Assembly (NCBI GenBank): GCA_014529385.2
Contig: CM043970.1
Location: forward strand, 69,460,567-69,524,566
Source: Adiantum capillus-veneris
Lineage: Eukaryota; Streptophyta; Polypodiopsida; Polypodiales; Pteridaceae
Direction: 5' to 3'
Length of the DNA stretch: 64,000 nucleotides
The notes below the pieces were generated by a model. It saw nothing but the letters and a program-made list of their open reading frames with translations. It did not search any database and had not been told where the DNA came from. The first letter of the stretch is position 1. The number at the start of each line of letters is the position of its first letter. Shown here piece by piece: positions 44,150-54,726 of this stretch. The translations under genes were made by a program, and so were the position numbers.

Positions 44150-45142
44150 TGAGTGCTCCAAACTCTGCTCAAGGTTCCTTTTACTTATGGAAGGGAGAGC
44201 CTTCCGTTCCTTTAGTGAGAGAGTGCAAGTGATCACAAACAAAGTGGATAAATACTGTCCCGGGGAGGTCACCTAATAAAAATGTAACCTATCACGTGAG
44301 TTTAACAGAAGGGTATTTAAAGTTCTTGAAACTTACAGAAATATATATACAGAAGGGCATTATTTTTTCAAATTTGAAAAAAACTTATAGATTTTAAAAG
44401 AAAAGGGTACATTATATTCCTAATAAAATTCACAGATAAGGGGTTTTACAAACATGTCTTGAAAGCACGTGATATGGTAGGCTGTTTACACATAGTGAAC
44501 CCCCCGAGAACACTGTGAATGAAGGTGCTGAACTGAGAGATAGAGAGAGAAGCATACAACACCAAAATTTTGTTAAAACCTCCTCCGAAGGACCCACTCT
44601 CTATGGAAAGAGCGGTCTATTGCTATTGATTGCACAAATCTCTACAATGCTTTGGACTTGCCGACGACGACAGACTGAAATCTGAAAACGCTAGTGGCTG
44701 AAATCTACAAATCTTTATCTGCTGAATTCTGACTCTATGTCGATGACGACGGCTACGATGACATGTTGAAAATGGGGATATTGAAATTAGCATTTTCTGG
44801 GCTAAATCTGCAAATTTTGGATGATCTAACCGTGTGGCGAGGATCTGCTGTGGGAAGGTGAGATCTGCGAGGTTTGGAACTTGCGGTGCACAGTCTAACT
44901 GTTGCAAATGTAAAACACTGATGCAAGGGGTGTTCTACCGCCGGGAATCTACAAAAATACTAAGGGTTCTGTTGTCCCAAAAACACTAGGGCTGAATCTA
45001 TGTCTGATGCACAACGTTGGGGGATCTATTGTGTGTGTTGTCGCCAAACTGCTGCAACTGCAAAAAGCTGGGCTGAATCTGCACTTGAAGAAAATGCTGG
45101 CTTGTTCTTTGTTTTTTGGCTGAAAACTCTAAGTTATCCGCC

Positions 45143-45180
<38 letters not shown>

Positions 45181-45582
45181 TCTTGCTGAGAAGGTTCTCT
45201 GTTGGATGTCAGGTCCCTGTTGCCTCTTCTGCTAGAAGATGCTAGCGCTAGGGTTTCTTATATACATGCTTGTCAAAATTTCCCTACCCTGTTTTCCAAC
45301 AAAATTCACTTAAAAATAATAAGTGAAAAATGGCTAAAATAGGGAAAATAGGTCTATGCACTGTAAAAAGAGAGCTGATGGGTTCTGATGATGAAAATTT
45401 GATGATCATGTTATGTGCAACCAGAGGATATGCATCTATTCTAAGTACCTGGGCATGCACGGTCTGCAAACAGACTCACAAAAGTGCTAGAACACTTCCT
45501 AAGCTAACTGACTGAGCTGAATTGAACCCTTACCATGAAGTAGCTTGTCCACATACACATAGGGTTAGATGTGCATGTGACA
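44150..45582 (-). repeat. 3' LTR of the small LTR element
   Basis: Matches the right repeat over the GCTCAAGG...TTCCTTTAGTGAGAGAGTGCAA region, the CCCACTCTCTATGG...GGTCTATTGC region and the terminal TAGCTTGTCCAC(A/G)TACACATAGGG. The first 616 bp recur at 56251-56870 in the segmental duplication. Confidence 0.7.
45145..45178 (+). repeat. G homopolymer (about 34 G)
   Basis: A near-pure G run within the left LTR of the small element. A polyglycine ORF across it (45000-45245) is an artefact. Confidence 0.95.
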
Positions 45583-45595
45583 TCCCCTCCTTTTT
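45583..45595 (-). other. Polypurine tract of the small LTR element
   Basis: The minus strand reads AAAAAGGAGGGGA directly before TGTCACATGCAC, the LTR start. This sets the orientation. Confidence 0.75.
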
Positions 45596-45764
45596 AAAGT
45601 GAGGTACTGGTACCGAACTGTATGGCATCGAAGGAGATCACCAACAGTGTCTAGAATCTTGGGAAGGACTCTTCGCCGACCCACTCTGATGCTTCAACTT
45701 CGTCTATAGTCATGCGTCTATCTTCTTCAAAAATCTCCAAGGATGAAATTTCCTGAAATCAATT

Positions 45765-46925
45765 TCAACACAAAAACATGAACATACCCATTCCATGTAA
45801 AGTGACTGGAAAAATTCTAGTCTTCTTTAAAGCCTGCGCATGCAATGTAGATGAACATATAGACGGAGTGCCAAACCGTTCATCAAACACACACAAACAA
45901 TGGAATCGAAACTTGTCTATCTGATCTAAATCTATCAACTGTGGCAAATCACAGTGGAAATGTCGATGCTTGATGCTAAATCCTTCTTGTGTTCTTTCTG
46001 AAACTGTGTCATGCCAAGGAAGAGACATGGAATGTGAATTCCTTGAATGCAAACATTTCATTTTTTCATGAGTAATCCGCATACATCTATGCTCATTCAT
46101 GAGTAAATCGTGTTCATCGTACAATATGGCATGCCTATGCAAAGGGATCACGTAAGGACGATGACTAAAATACAGGAAAGCATCACAAATGAAACACTCA
46201 AACAATGCGTGCTGACTAATCATTCGAACATATAATACTTATTTTGGGGGTTCTTTGGACCTCGACTCGAGAGACAAGATCGGTTCTTCATGACTGATCG
46301 AATTTGCAATGAGATTAGCTTCACTAGACAAAGTATCAACTAAACCATCATCCTTGTGAACCATCACAACTTTAGCCTGCAAATCATCATGCTCATGAAT
46401 AATCACATCTTGATCATGCAAATCATCATGATCGTGAATATCACATCTTGATCATGCAAATCATGTGTGTCGTGCTTTGGAGAAGAAAAGACTGAGAGAG
46501 TCTCCTTCTCCTGATTCTTTTCAATCTTCGCCAACACATTAGAAATGAGAGATGAAGAATGAAAAACTTTCTCATTAGAAAATAGTGGGACCAACTGTTG
46601 CATGTGTTGGTCTCTCTGCGCTTCACGCTCTAACCATCTTTCTTCGTGCTCGCGATTCAATTCGGCTATCCTTTCTTCGGCCGCCAAGCACGCTTCCTCA
46701 CGCTTATGCTCACTGACTGACATTCTTTCTTGGTGTTCATGATCCAATTTTACATGTTTCTAACTGTTGTCTCATCATGTCCATCAGCGTCTTGACCAAA
46801 GCCGCCATAGGAGTTGGTGCAATCCTTGGCGTATATGGGGAAGGGGGAGGGTCGGAAAAACCTCCTGGTGGGGAAAATTCTTCTTTGCCATTTCCATGCT
46901 CATCACCTCCATGCGAAGTATCCAT
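45765..46925 (-). pseudogene. gag-like coiled-coil ORFs of the small LTR element
   Basis: 46925-46737 encodes M-D-T-S-H-G-G-D-E, a Pro-rich stretch and A-A-L-V-K-T-L-M-D-M-M-R-Q-Q-L. After a frameshift, 46747-46403 encodes a strongly charged helix rich in E/R/H (E-R-I-A-E-L-N-R-E-H-E-E-R-W), likely coiled coil. A short tandem duplication (HDLHDQDVI-like, 46380-46450) follows, then a 152-codon His/Cys-containing ORF (46223-45765). None has a clear capsid, protease or pol motif. A gag-type role is inferred from position only. Confidence 0.45.
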
Positions 46926-47353
46926 TCCGCTTCAGGTGCTGAACATACACTGAAGTCTTGCGTTCTTAAGTTCACGAGGAACTTGGGTTCTTGTGGTTCT
47001 TGGGTTCTTGAGGGTCTTGAGGTTCTTCTTTATCTTGCAATCTGTGTTAGAGAAGGATCTTCTCTTACTCAAGCTCTTCTCTTTCCCGCGGGCGCACCCT
47101 TGGAGGCCTTGCACTCACACCAAGGTTCCTTTTTCCACCTCACGTTGATTGGCCGGCCTCTAAGTGCACGGTGCACTTTCAATAAGTGAAAAAAAAAACA
47201 AGGGGAGGCTAGACAAGCCCTTATTTCTTGGGTTTCCTGTCACTCTTCAAAATCACGATTAGGAATCGACACACCCAAGAGTACTTGGGTTACGTGCGAC
47301 CGCAACAAGCAAAAAAAATTCTTATGATTCTTGATTTCTTGAAATTCTCAAGA

Positions 47354-48334
47354 TGAGTGCTCCAAACTATGCTCAAGGTTTCTTTTACTTGCAGAAGGGA
47401 GAGCCTTTCGTTCCTTTAGTGAGAGAGTGCAAATGATCACAAACAAAGTGGATAAACACTGTGAATGAAGGTGCTGAGACTGAGAGATAGAGAAGAATAC
47501 GACACCAAAATGTTGTCAAACCCTCCTCCGAAGGCCCCACTCTCTATGGCAAGAGCGGTCTATTGCTATTGATTGCAGAAATCTCTACAATGCTTTGGAC
47601 TTACCGACGATATTGATGACGATGAGGACGACGACCAAACGGGCTAAAATCTAAAAACACTAATGGCTAAAATCTACAAATCTTTATGTGCTGAATTCTG
47701 ACTCTATGTCGATGACGATGCTTAGGTTCCCATCTCGTGGCTCGTCAAAAAGAATATATTTTTTTGGGGGCCCACTCTCTATGGCAAGAGCAGTCTATTG
47801 CTATTGATTGCACAAATCTCTACAATGCTTTGGACTTGTCGACGATGATGAGGACAACGACGAGACGGGCTGAAATCTGAAAACACTAATGGCTGAAATC
47901 TACAAATCTTTATATACTGAAACACTATGTCGATGAAGATGATGCGACAACGACACACTAAAAACCCAGATGCTTAAATCAACGTTTTTTGGGTTGAATT
48001 TGCAAACTTTGGTTGATCTAACTATGCGGCGAGGATTTGTTGCAGGAAGGTGATATCTGCGAGGTTTGGGACTTGCGGTGCGGAGTTTGGTTGCTGCAAA
48101 TGCAAAATGCTAATGTAAGGGGTGTTCTACCACTGTGAATCTGCAAAAACGCTACGGGTTCTACTGTCCCAAAAAAGCTAGGGCTGAATCTGTGTCTGAT
48201 GCAAAACGTTGGAAGATCTATCTGGGTGTCTCTCTTTGCCACACTCGAAATATGTTTAATTGACTGAACTGAACTAAACCCTTGCCATAAAGTAGCTTGT
48301 CCACGTACACATAGGGTTAGATGTGCACGTGACA
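47354..48334 (-). repeat. 5' LTR of the small LTR element
   Basis: 981 bp related to 44150-45582. Near its end, a block CTGGGTGTCTCTCTTTGCCACA...AATATGTTTAATTG (48226) is repeated in the flank at 48368, an unexplained 138-bp-offset duplication across the element boundary. Confidence 0.65.
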
Positions 48335-48428
48335 TGCTAGAAGCCTTTAATGTTAGGAAATCTTTGTCTGGGTGTCTCTCTTTGCCACAATCGAAATATG
48401 TTTAATTGTTAAAACTAATTGCATTTTC

Positions 48429-48707
48429 TCATCCCCTTGAAGTTGACTTAAATCTTTGCTTCTTCTCCTCGAACTGTAAAGAGTTAATTACATCCTGCAA
48501 GACGGGTGTTGCATCCTCCTCTTCAATGATGGTTACTATTTGGTCAAAGCTAAATGGAAAGGCTCCTAGTAGGATGGAAATCTTGTCCTCCTCCTCTGGT
48601 CCACAATTCATGTAGGTGAGTTTTGTGGTCATTCTTTTAAGGCAATTGACAAAGCTTGCAATATTTGTGTCAAGATCCATTTTTAGCTTGTCGAAATCCT
48701 TCTTCAA
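48429..48707 (-). pseudogene. Ty1/copia gag fragment
   Basis: 92 residues with L-x-x-x-L-x-Y-M-N-C-G, D-K-I-S-I-L-L-G-A-F-P-F-S-F-D-Q-I-V-T and a C-terminal L-Q-F-E-E-K-K-Q-R. This matches the copia gag pattern (LL-x-x-LP-x-S(Y/F)-x-x-(V/I)-x-x-(I/L) then L-x-x-x-E). No other part of the element is visible. 48340-48428 and 48708-50655 hold no recognisable gene; there is a short (GA)n at 48986-49010. Confidence 0.65.
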
Positions 48708-50656
48708 GATTATCCTTTGAAATCATTTTAGCTTTGGTCTACCGCATGTGAAATCTATTCTCATTGAACTTCCTAATTCCCTTCTCTTAGATTTGTATAG
48801 ATCTTACCTTAGGAGACTCTTCCACAGCTACTGTCTAGCCTCTTACAAGAGTACAATCACGAAATCATCCCCAAAGGTCTTAAAATATGAGAACATGCTT
48901 TTGTTTCTTCAAAACTCACAGACTGTGAGTGTATTTAATGATATTGTGACTCGTTGTAATTTTTTGGGATTTTAAGCAATTTATGAGAGAGAGAGAGAGA
49001 GAGAGAGAGGAATTTCCCTTTTCGATAGCTTACGTGTGAAGTCCTCTTCACCTTGGATGAAGTCACCCTTCACACTTGAACTGCCTTCTGCTGACTTGCT
49101 TCTTAGCAGGAGATGGCGCCTGCTATTTTGCCTGTGAGAATCACTCCTTAGGAAGGCTTGGGGGTTGCTTAATTTTGCCCTTGGGAATAGGTGAGGGCAT
49201 ACCATGGAAGCCTTGCGGACCCAAAAGGGCCACAAGCTCAATTGAATGGATTTTGATGTCTAGCGGTTGCTCCAAAACAGTGTTGCGAAGTGCGCTTGTG
49301 AAGCAAACCCAAAGCGAATTTTCAATTTGATTAAGGGCCTTGTTAAAATCCAACCACTATCCCAAAATAGGATGCTTGGGCCTACAACCTCGTGGAGGTC
49401 AACACCCTAAAGTTTGCAAGTTATACCAACACGCCATCGTGCCTTGTGTATGTATGGAAGCCTCAACACTAAAATTTGTTTTTTGTTTGTGGGTTTGCAT
49501 AGAATGGTTAGATAATTAAAACTCCTCCAAATGAGATGAGTAAGGGCTCATTTGAAAGTCCTTGAAGCACACTTCTCTAACTTTCAATCAATTGCAGAGC
49601 GTATCCTAAGTGGGAAGGATTATTGCAAATGACAAAAGGAAGAAAAATAAGAAAAGATGTATTGATTGAAATGATAATTTCTAATCAAGCATTAACCTTT
49701 TTGCTAGCCAAGAGAGTAGTAGCGAAAAAGAGCCCGAAAACATGGCACTCATATTAACTAGAGAAACACTAATCTTGATCAAAACTATTGATCTAGTGAG
49801 ATTGGAATGTAATAATCTCTATCGAGCTCCGATAACATTTGTAGAGATTAGGGAGGATAAAATAGTAAATTATTCATAGCACGAGCACAATAATCAACAC
49901 TTTAGTGTACACTAGGGATGGGAGCAGAGTGTAGACAAGAGAGTTCAAAGAGTCTCATTATATAGAGCTAATGTAGGCATCTCATCTAGACAAATCCACT
50001 TGTGAACTCGTTTGATGCTCTTTCATGCCACTTTAGGAACCCTTCTACTAAATTTAAGTGAGTCTACACCCTCTAGAAATTCCCCCTCATGGGTAGCTAG
50101 ACCCTTTAGGTGTCTTTTCCACATGCTACCACATGATTTCTACCACCTAGGCATCCAATAGACAAAAGGTGCTACACATAAGCATCCAATAGACAAGAGT
50201 TGTTACACACAAGCATGGGATAAAGCCCATAAACCTATGGTATTTGACTAAACCCAAGCCAGCAATAACCATGATGATCCCCTTGTTTGAGATGTGAAAG
50301 TCTTATCCTACCATGTTCTATATTCCATAACACCTTGCCACACTAGTCCTTTGCTTAGATCTTTTGTACAACTAGAAATGATGTCCTTAACATATTTCCT
50401 AGCTTCATATTGAGTGATGGTTATCTTGTATGCCACTTTGTGATGAATGCTCTTTTGTATGGCAAGTCCTATCAGTTAATAAACACAAATGCCTTTTTTG
50501 TTTTTCTTTAACCATAGATCTTATGTTGAAGGACATTGCCAATTGCTAAGTCAAAACATTAGGAACAAACCTAAGGCTTGCCATAGATATATCTTATATG
50601 GGCATGGGAGATGCAATCAAAGCCCCCCATAAATCTAGGGGCCTCACATCAATTGA

Positions 50657-50932
50657 ACATTGTAGATCTTATTACGGAAGAAAACGCAGAGTACAAAAGT
50701 AAACCCAAGTTCCCGAGTTTACTTCTCCGCTAGCAAATAGTTCCATGCCAAAAAGCAAACTAAAGACATCTACATTCCACAAAAAATGTGCGCATGCGAT
50801 ATGGTTAGAGCACATGACTCTCATCCCCGAGGTTCTGGGTTCAATCCTCCGGAGTGGGAGGGGACAAGGGAGGCAAAGTAAACTTAGGTACCCAGGTTTA
50901 TATGAGTTTACTTTCCTCAAGATCTACAATGC
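50657..50932. mobile_element. 276-bp inverted-repeat element with a tRNA-like core
   Basis: Ends CATTGTAGATCTT and its reverse complement, with subterminal AAGTAAAC...GTTTACTT boxes in both arms. The interior (about 50795-50865) has an A-box-like TGGTTAGAGCA and a B-box-like GGGTTCAATCC at tRNA spacing, as in tRNA genes and SINEs. The stems do not form a good cloverleaf, so this is a tRNA-derived relic, not a functional tRNA. No clear target duplication. Confidence 0.55.
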
Positions 50933-51349
50933 TTAATCATCCCACCGCAGATCCCACCCCCTTGCATGCCCACTTTAGGCAAGGCTTGGTATACTAGATT
51001 TTCCATGGAGTTCTTTAACAAGATCACGAACGAAATGTTAATTTCCTAATACGATAGTGTGACTACTAGGTAAGAAACATACACCAACATTTACTAAGAT
51101 AAAGATTTGGAAAGTGAGGATGTTTGCTGCAATAAACACGATATACACTTGTTGAGAAAGTTTGTTGTCCATTATAATGCGATTCAATGGATAGCCTTAA
51201 TTTATTGGATGGATGTGCCTCACCCTACTATCCCATGATTAGAAGACATCAACAAATCTAGATACTACTGTGTTGTCCATGTGTTGCTTTGGTCATTTTC
51301 AAATATAGAGAGGACAATATATATGTGGACAGTATATATGAACATGTCC

Positions 51350-52193
51350 CTAACCTCTTTCTTGGTGCATCAAGGCCTTATCCTGCTCTTTGCCTGTTGA
51401 AAACTGTATCCACTCTTTCCTCTTGACATATTCTATACAAGGGTAAAGCAGGAACCCTATGAATGCAACCACAAAGGAAATTATGACCACCTTTAAGGTG
51501 GAGATGACCATCACCAATATAATCAAAATTGTAGGCGGTATACACAAAAGAACGCAAGCCGTAAACTTCCTTAGCCATAGAAAAGCTGCAAACTCAGCAA
51601 TCATACCAAAACAATACAAGTAATTATCAGCCGCAATTATGTCTTTGAAGCTCAAGGATGAAAGGAGAAGAACACCTTACGCAGATGCGAGAATGCCAAA
51701 GGTAGGGGTACCATGTGCAGACCGAGTGGCAAAAGCTCGCGGCAGCATCCCGCCCTCTCCCGTGCTAAGAAGCTGAAAAGAGTCACTACTCATCTCAGCC
51801 TCGAACAGTCCCATATTTGACATTGCCGCTGCGATCTCCATCCACCATCCTAGCCATGCACCTCCAAGCCCCATTGCAATATTTGCGAAGTACCCATCAC
51901 TCCAGTCACTTCTTACAACATTGGTTGCACCGGTCCCGGCCAACAGAGGCACGATGTACCCACCCATGACCAAAACAAGCGCATAGAGCAATGCCTTCGG
52001 TAGTGTGCGTTCGACATTATCGACCACCTCCTCGACAAGGGTGCTCAACGAATCCCAATAGTTCAGATTCCAAAACAATGTCTTGAGGTATGCCGTCCAA
52101 TCAACAGTTGCAAAACTAAAAGCAAGCCAGCGGGTTGGATTTAGCTTTGGAATCGCATAAAGTGCCATTACAAGGAGAATATTCTCAAACATA
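51350..52193 (-). pseudogene. Polyamine uptake transporter (PUT/LAT family) fragment
   Basis: C-terminal half of an amino-acid/polyamine permease of the plant PUT (LAT) group, a multi-pass plasma- or endomembrane protein. Visible: [53 protein letters not shown] and G-T-P-T-F-G-I-L. Then TAA where Ser is expected, followed in the same frame by L-Y-C-F-G-M and L-L-C-I-P-P-T. About 18 residues (the R-P-Y-K-I-P region) are deleted before A-C-V-L-L-C-I-P-P-T. The 5' half of the gene is missing: at 52194 the sequence switches to LTR, and the first residues of the ORF crossing that point are LTR-derived. I see no 5' half elsewhere in the window. Confidence 0.88.
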
Positions 52194-52691
52194 CAGACAT
52201 CGTTTGATACACTTACGGCCACACAATAGCTCGTAGATGCGCCGGCGTGTGCACTTTGTCTCGAGTGGAATGCTTGGCGTTGTCACGTAGCTCTCCTCGA
52301 GCCTACAACAATGGTGCAGTCGGATCTCCAATGTGCTGAGCGAGCCGGGCGTAGGGGGAGGATGAAGCTCATGCTCACTCTCTTTCTCTCTCACACACAG
52401 TAGACGGCAGCGCTAAAGTTTGATTATGATAGAAGTCCTTTTACAAAATGACCTAGGTACCTTATATACTAAGGCTACCTTACGTTTAACCAAAAATGGG
52501 GTTGAAAGGGTCAAATGGCTTTGTATTTACAATCTGGAAGTGCCATTGCACCCCGGCTTCTGAAACTAGAATAACTACTCATTACAAATGACGTTTATAG
52601 CCATAATCCGCAGCATTTCATAACTCGCAAAAGATAAGACTTTACGGTAAGAAACTTGAGTTATGTTGTGTTGTTGACCCAGCAATCAACA
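52194..52691 (-). repeat. Truncated Athila-like LTR (498 bp)
   Basis: The outer half of the 956-bp LTR. It ends ATCAACA at 52691 next to GGGAC, exactly as in copy 1, so it derives from the same insertion and not from a new one. Confidence 0.9.
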
Positions 52692-53163
52692 GGGACTCCT
52701 TTTCTTGCATTTGTTGTTCAAGAGTTTTAACGACCCTCTCCAAAGAGACATCACTCTCTTGTAATGACATCGTCTTGAGGTGAAGATCTTGACATTCGTG
52801 CATCCACATATGCAAAGAAGCACCTGCACCCATACAATACCGCTTGCAATAGCCTAACAAGCCTGCTTCTCCCCTCCCAAGAAATTGAAAAAATGTGGAA
52901 AGGCTATTAAAAGGTGGATGGAAGCGGCTAATAGGATCATAAGGGTACAAATGGGCATCCACCCAAATGTCAACAATGTCATTGGTCTCACAAGCGGTGT
53001 GACGTTCGTGTGATGACCTTTGATCACCCTCACTAGCGGTCTTCGGTGCAAATGCCGTGGGTAAGCGAATATGTATGCTTTTGGTGTGTGGAGTACGTGG
53101 TGGTAGAAGCAAACAATTTGTAATGTCTGTGAGCACCATGGAAGCTGTTGCGTGAGGAAGCAA
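52692..53163 (-). pseudogene. Copy of the gene X first exon
   Basis: Same 157-codon frame and ATG context as 40595-41066, with about ten residue differences. It runs directly into LTR sequence, so no functional transcript of gene X can come from here. Confidence 0.8.
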
Positions 53164-54644
53164 ATGATGAAAAGATAGAGGGGGAAGGGTAGAGAGGTTG
53201 AGGAAGATGGGAGGAGAGAAGGAGGGAGGGGGGGAGGGAGAGATTGGGGAAGAGGAGGAAGGTAGGGGCAGGGAGGGAGAGGAGAGGGAGAGGGAGAGAG
53301 GAAGGAGGAGAGAACAAAATGTTTATTACTTTTTGGGGGAAAAGATTTTTGAAAAAATAGACTTTCTAAGATTGTGGGTTATAAAATGGGTCAAAAAATG
53401 ATTTTTGGATATGTATATATGTTGGGAGGGAGTTTTAAAAGTCAAATTTTGACTCTTTGTGACCCACGTTTTTGCTGATGTGGACACACCCCTATGCTTC
53501 CTTCACTTTAAAAAAATCTAGAGAGAGAAATGAACCCTTTAGGTCCACATCCTACATTTGTCTAAAAAAAAGGCTAGAAAAGCCTACTCAAAACTACCTC
53601 CTTCAATGCCCTTGCCCCCTAAACCCCACACAACATTAGCCTTAATCCCTAAAAATTAAGATTCCTTACAAGGTCCATGCAAGGTTCATATTTCTCCTAA
53701 TGACACACTAGCTCTATAAGATTGCATACATTTTTTATACATAGGCAATACCCAGGTCCCAACCTAATTCATGAAGATAGCATACTAAAATTTATTTACC
53801 TTGGCCTTTAGTTGAGTACATGAGTGTTTCTCTTCTTTCAGTGAGTAACAAAACTCTTTCCACCTATGTAAGATTGCAAGTTGTGAAGCTAGTACTTTGA
53901 ATTTCATCAGAATCTCATGGCGAGGTTCAAAATCATCTTTAGTGTAGCTCCATTGCCATGGAATCTTGACAAATCATAATGGCTGCCTTGGACTAGAAAA
54001 TACGCAAAGTTAATGTACCCAAATTGGCTACAACCACATAGAGAATCTATAGAGGGTGCTGTGTTATGGAGTCCTTTATTCACAACCCATGCACAAAGCC
54101 TATTATTCTCGAATCCCAATTGGTATCGGTTCAATTGTTTTGGAAGGGTAATTAACAAGATCTTCAAGTTGTATGAATTGATGCCAATTTGGTTTTCTTT
54201 TTTTTTGCAAAACTCACAATGGTGAGTGGATATATCCAAAAAACTACATATTCGTGTTGTGCTCGTGACGAGCCATGGCCACTTCAATGGATCACATAGA
54301 TACATTGGTTGATGGGAGAGCCACCCCACAACCATGGATGAACCCATAATTTCACCTTTGCACGTCTGTTATTATGGTTCCCAAGGTTATGCTCCACTCC
54401 TCTGAGTTCCTTTGCCTTCCAACGGCAATGATCATTGACCTGCTTCCTTGGACTATCTCTGCGAACTTAGCTACGTCCAAGGAGTTCTCAAAGAAATGAC
54501 AATTCCTTGTCTTCCAAATCTATACTATTATAAAAGGGTGAGGGATTCCAGTTCCCTCCTCCGCACACGTGCCGCCTCTTCAGTCAGCCGGTGTGCTCTA
54601 CAGCCAACGTGCTCAGTGACAGAGAAAATCCTGCATGAGGGGAG

Positions 54645-54651
54645 ACACACA

Positions 54652-54725
<74 letters not shown>
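54645..54725. repeat. (CA)n(GA)n compound microsatellite
   Basis: About 24 bp of CA followed by about 57 bp of GA. Copy 1 of the duplication has only GA here, so the CA part arose or was lost after duplication. Confidence 0.95.

Positions 54726-54726
<1 letters not shown>

Larger units (their letters stand above)
40099..44765. repeat. Segmental duplication, copy 1
   Basis: About 4.67 kb nearly identical to 52194-56870 (offset 12,095 to 12,106 bp). It contains the outer half of the 5' LTR, the gene X first exon and leader, a 146-codon ORF (42251-41811), a (GA)n tract, non-LTR retrotransposon sequence and the tail of another LTR. Differences are scattered substitutions and small indels, so the duplication is younger than the LTR insertion. 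Confidence 0.93.
44150..48334 (-). mobile_element. Small non-autonomous LTR element
   Basis: Two related long repeats (44150-45582 and 47354-48334) flank 1.77 kb of internal sequence. On the minus strand the left repeat is preceded by a polypurine tract, so the right repeat is the 5' LTR. Repeat ends on the plus strand are TGAGTGCTCC and GTG(C)A(C/T)GTGACA. No TSD or standard primer site was found. Internal coding is only a gag-like ORF pair. The left repeat is longer because of a G-run region. The right one carries an internal duplication of CCCACTCTCTATGGCAAGAGC (47536, 47770). Confidence 0.7.

Noticed and set aside
45000-45245. ORF with a polyglycine run
   Set aside because: It reads through the G homopolymer inside an LTR; no start context or motif.
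50795-50865. Functional tRNA gene
   Set aside because: A-box and B-box are present but acceptor, D and T stems do not pair well, and it lies inside an inverted-repeat element.
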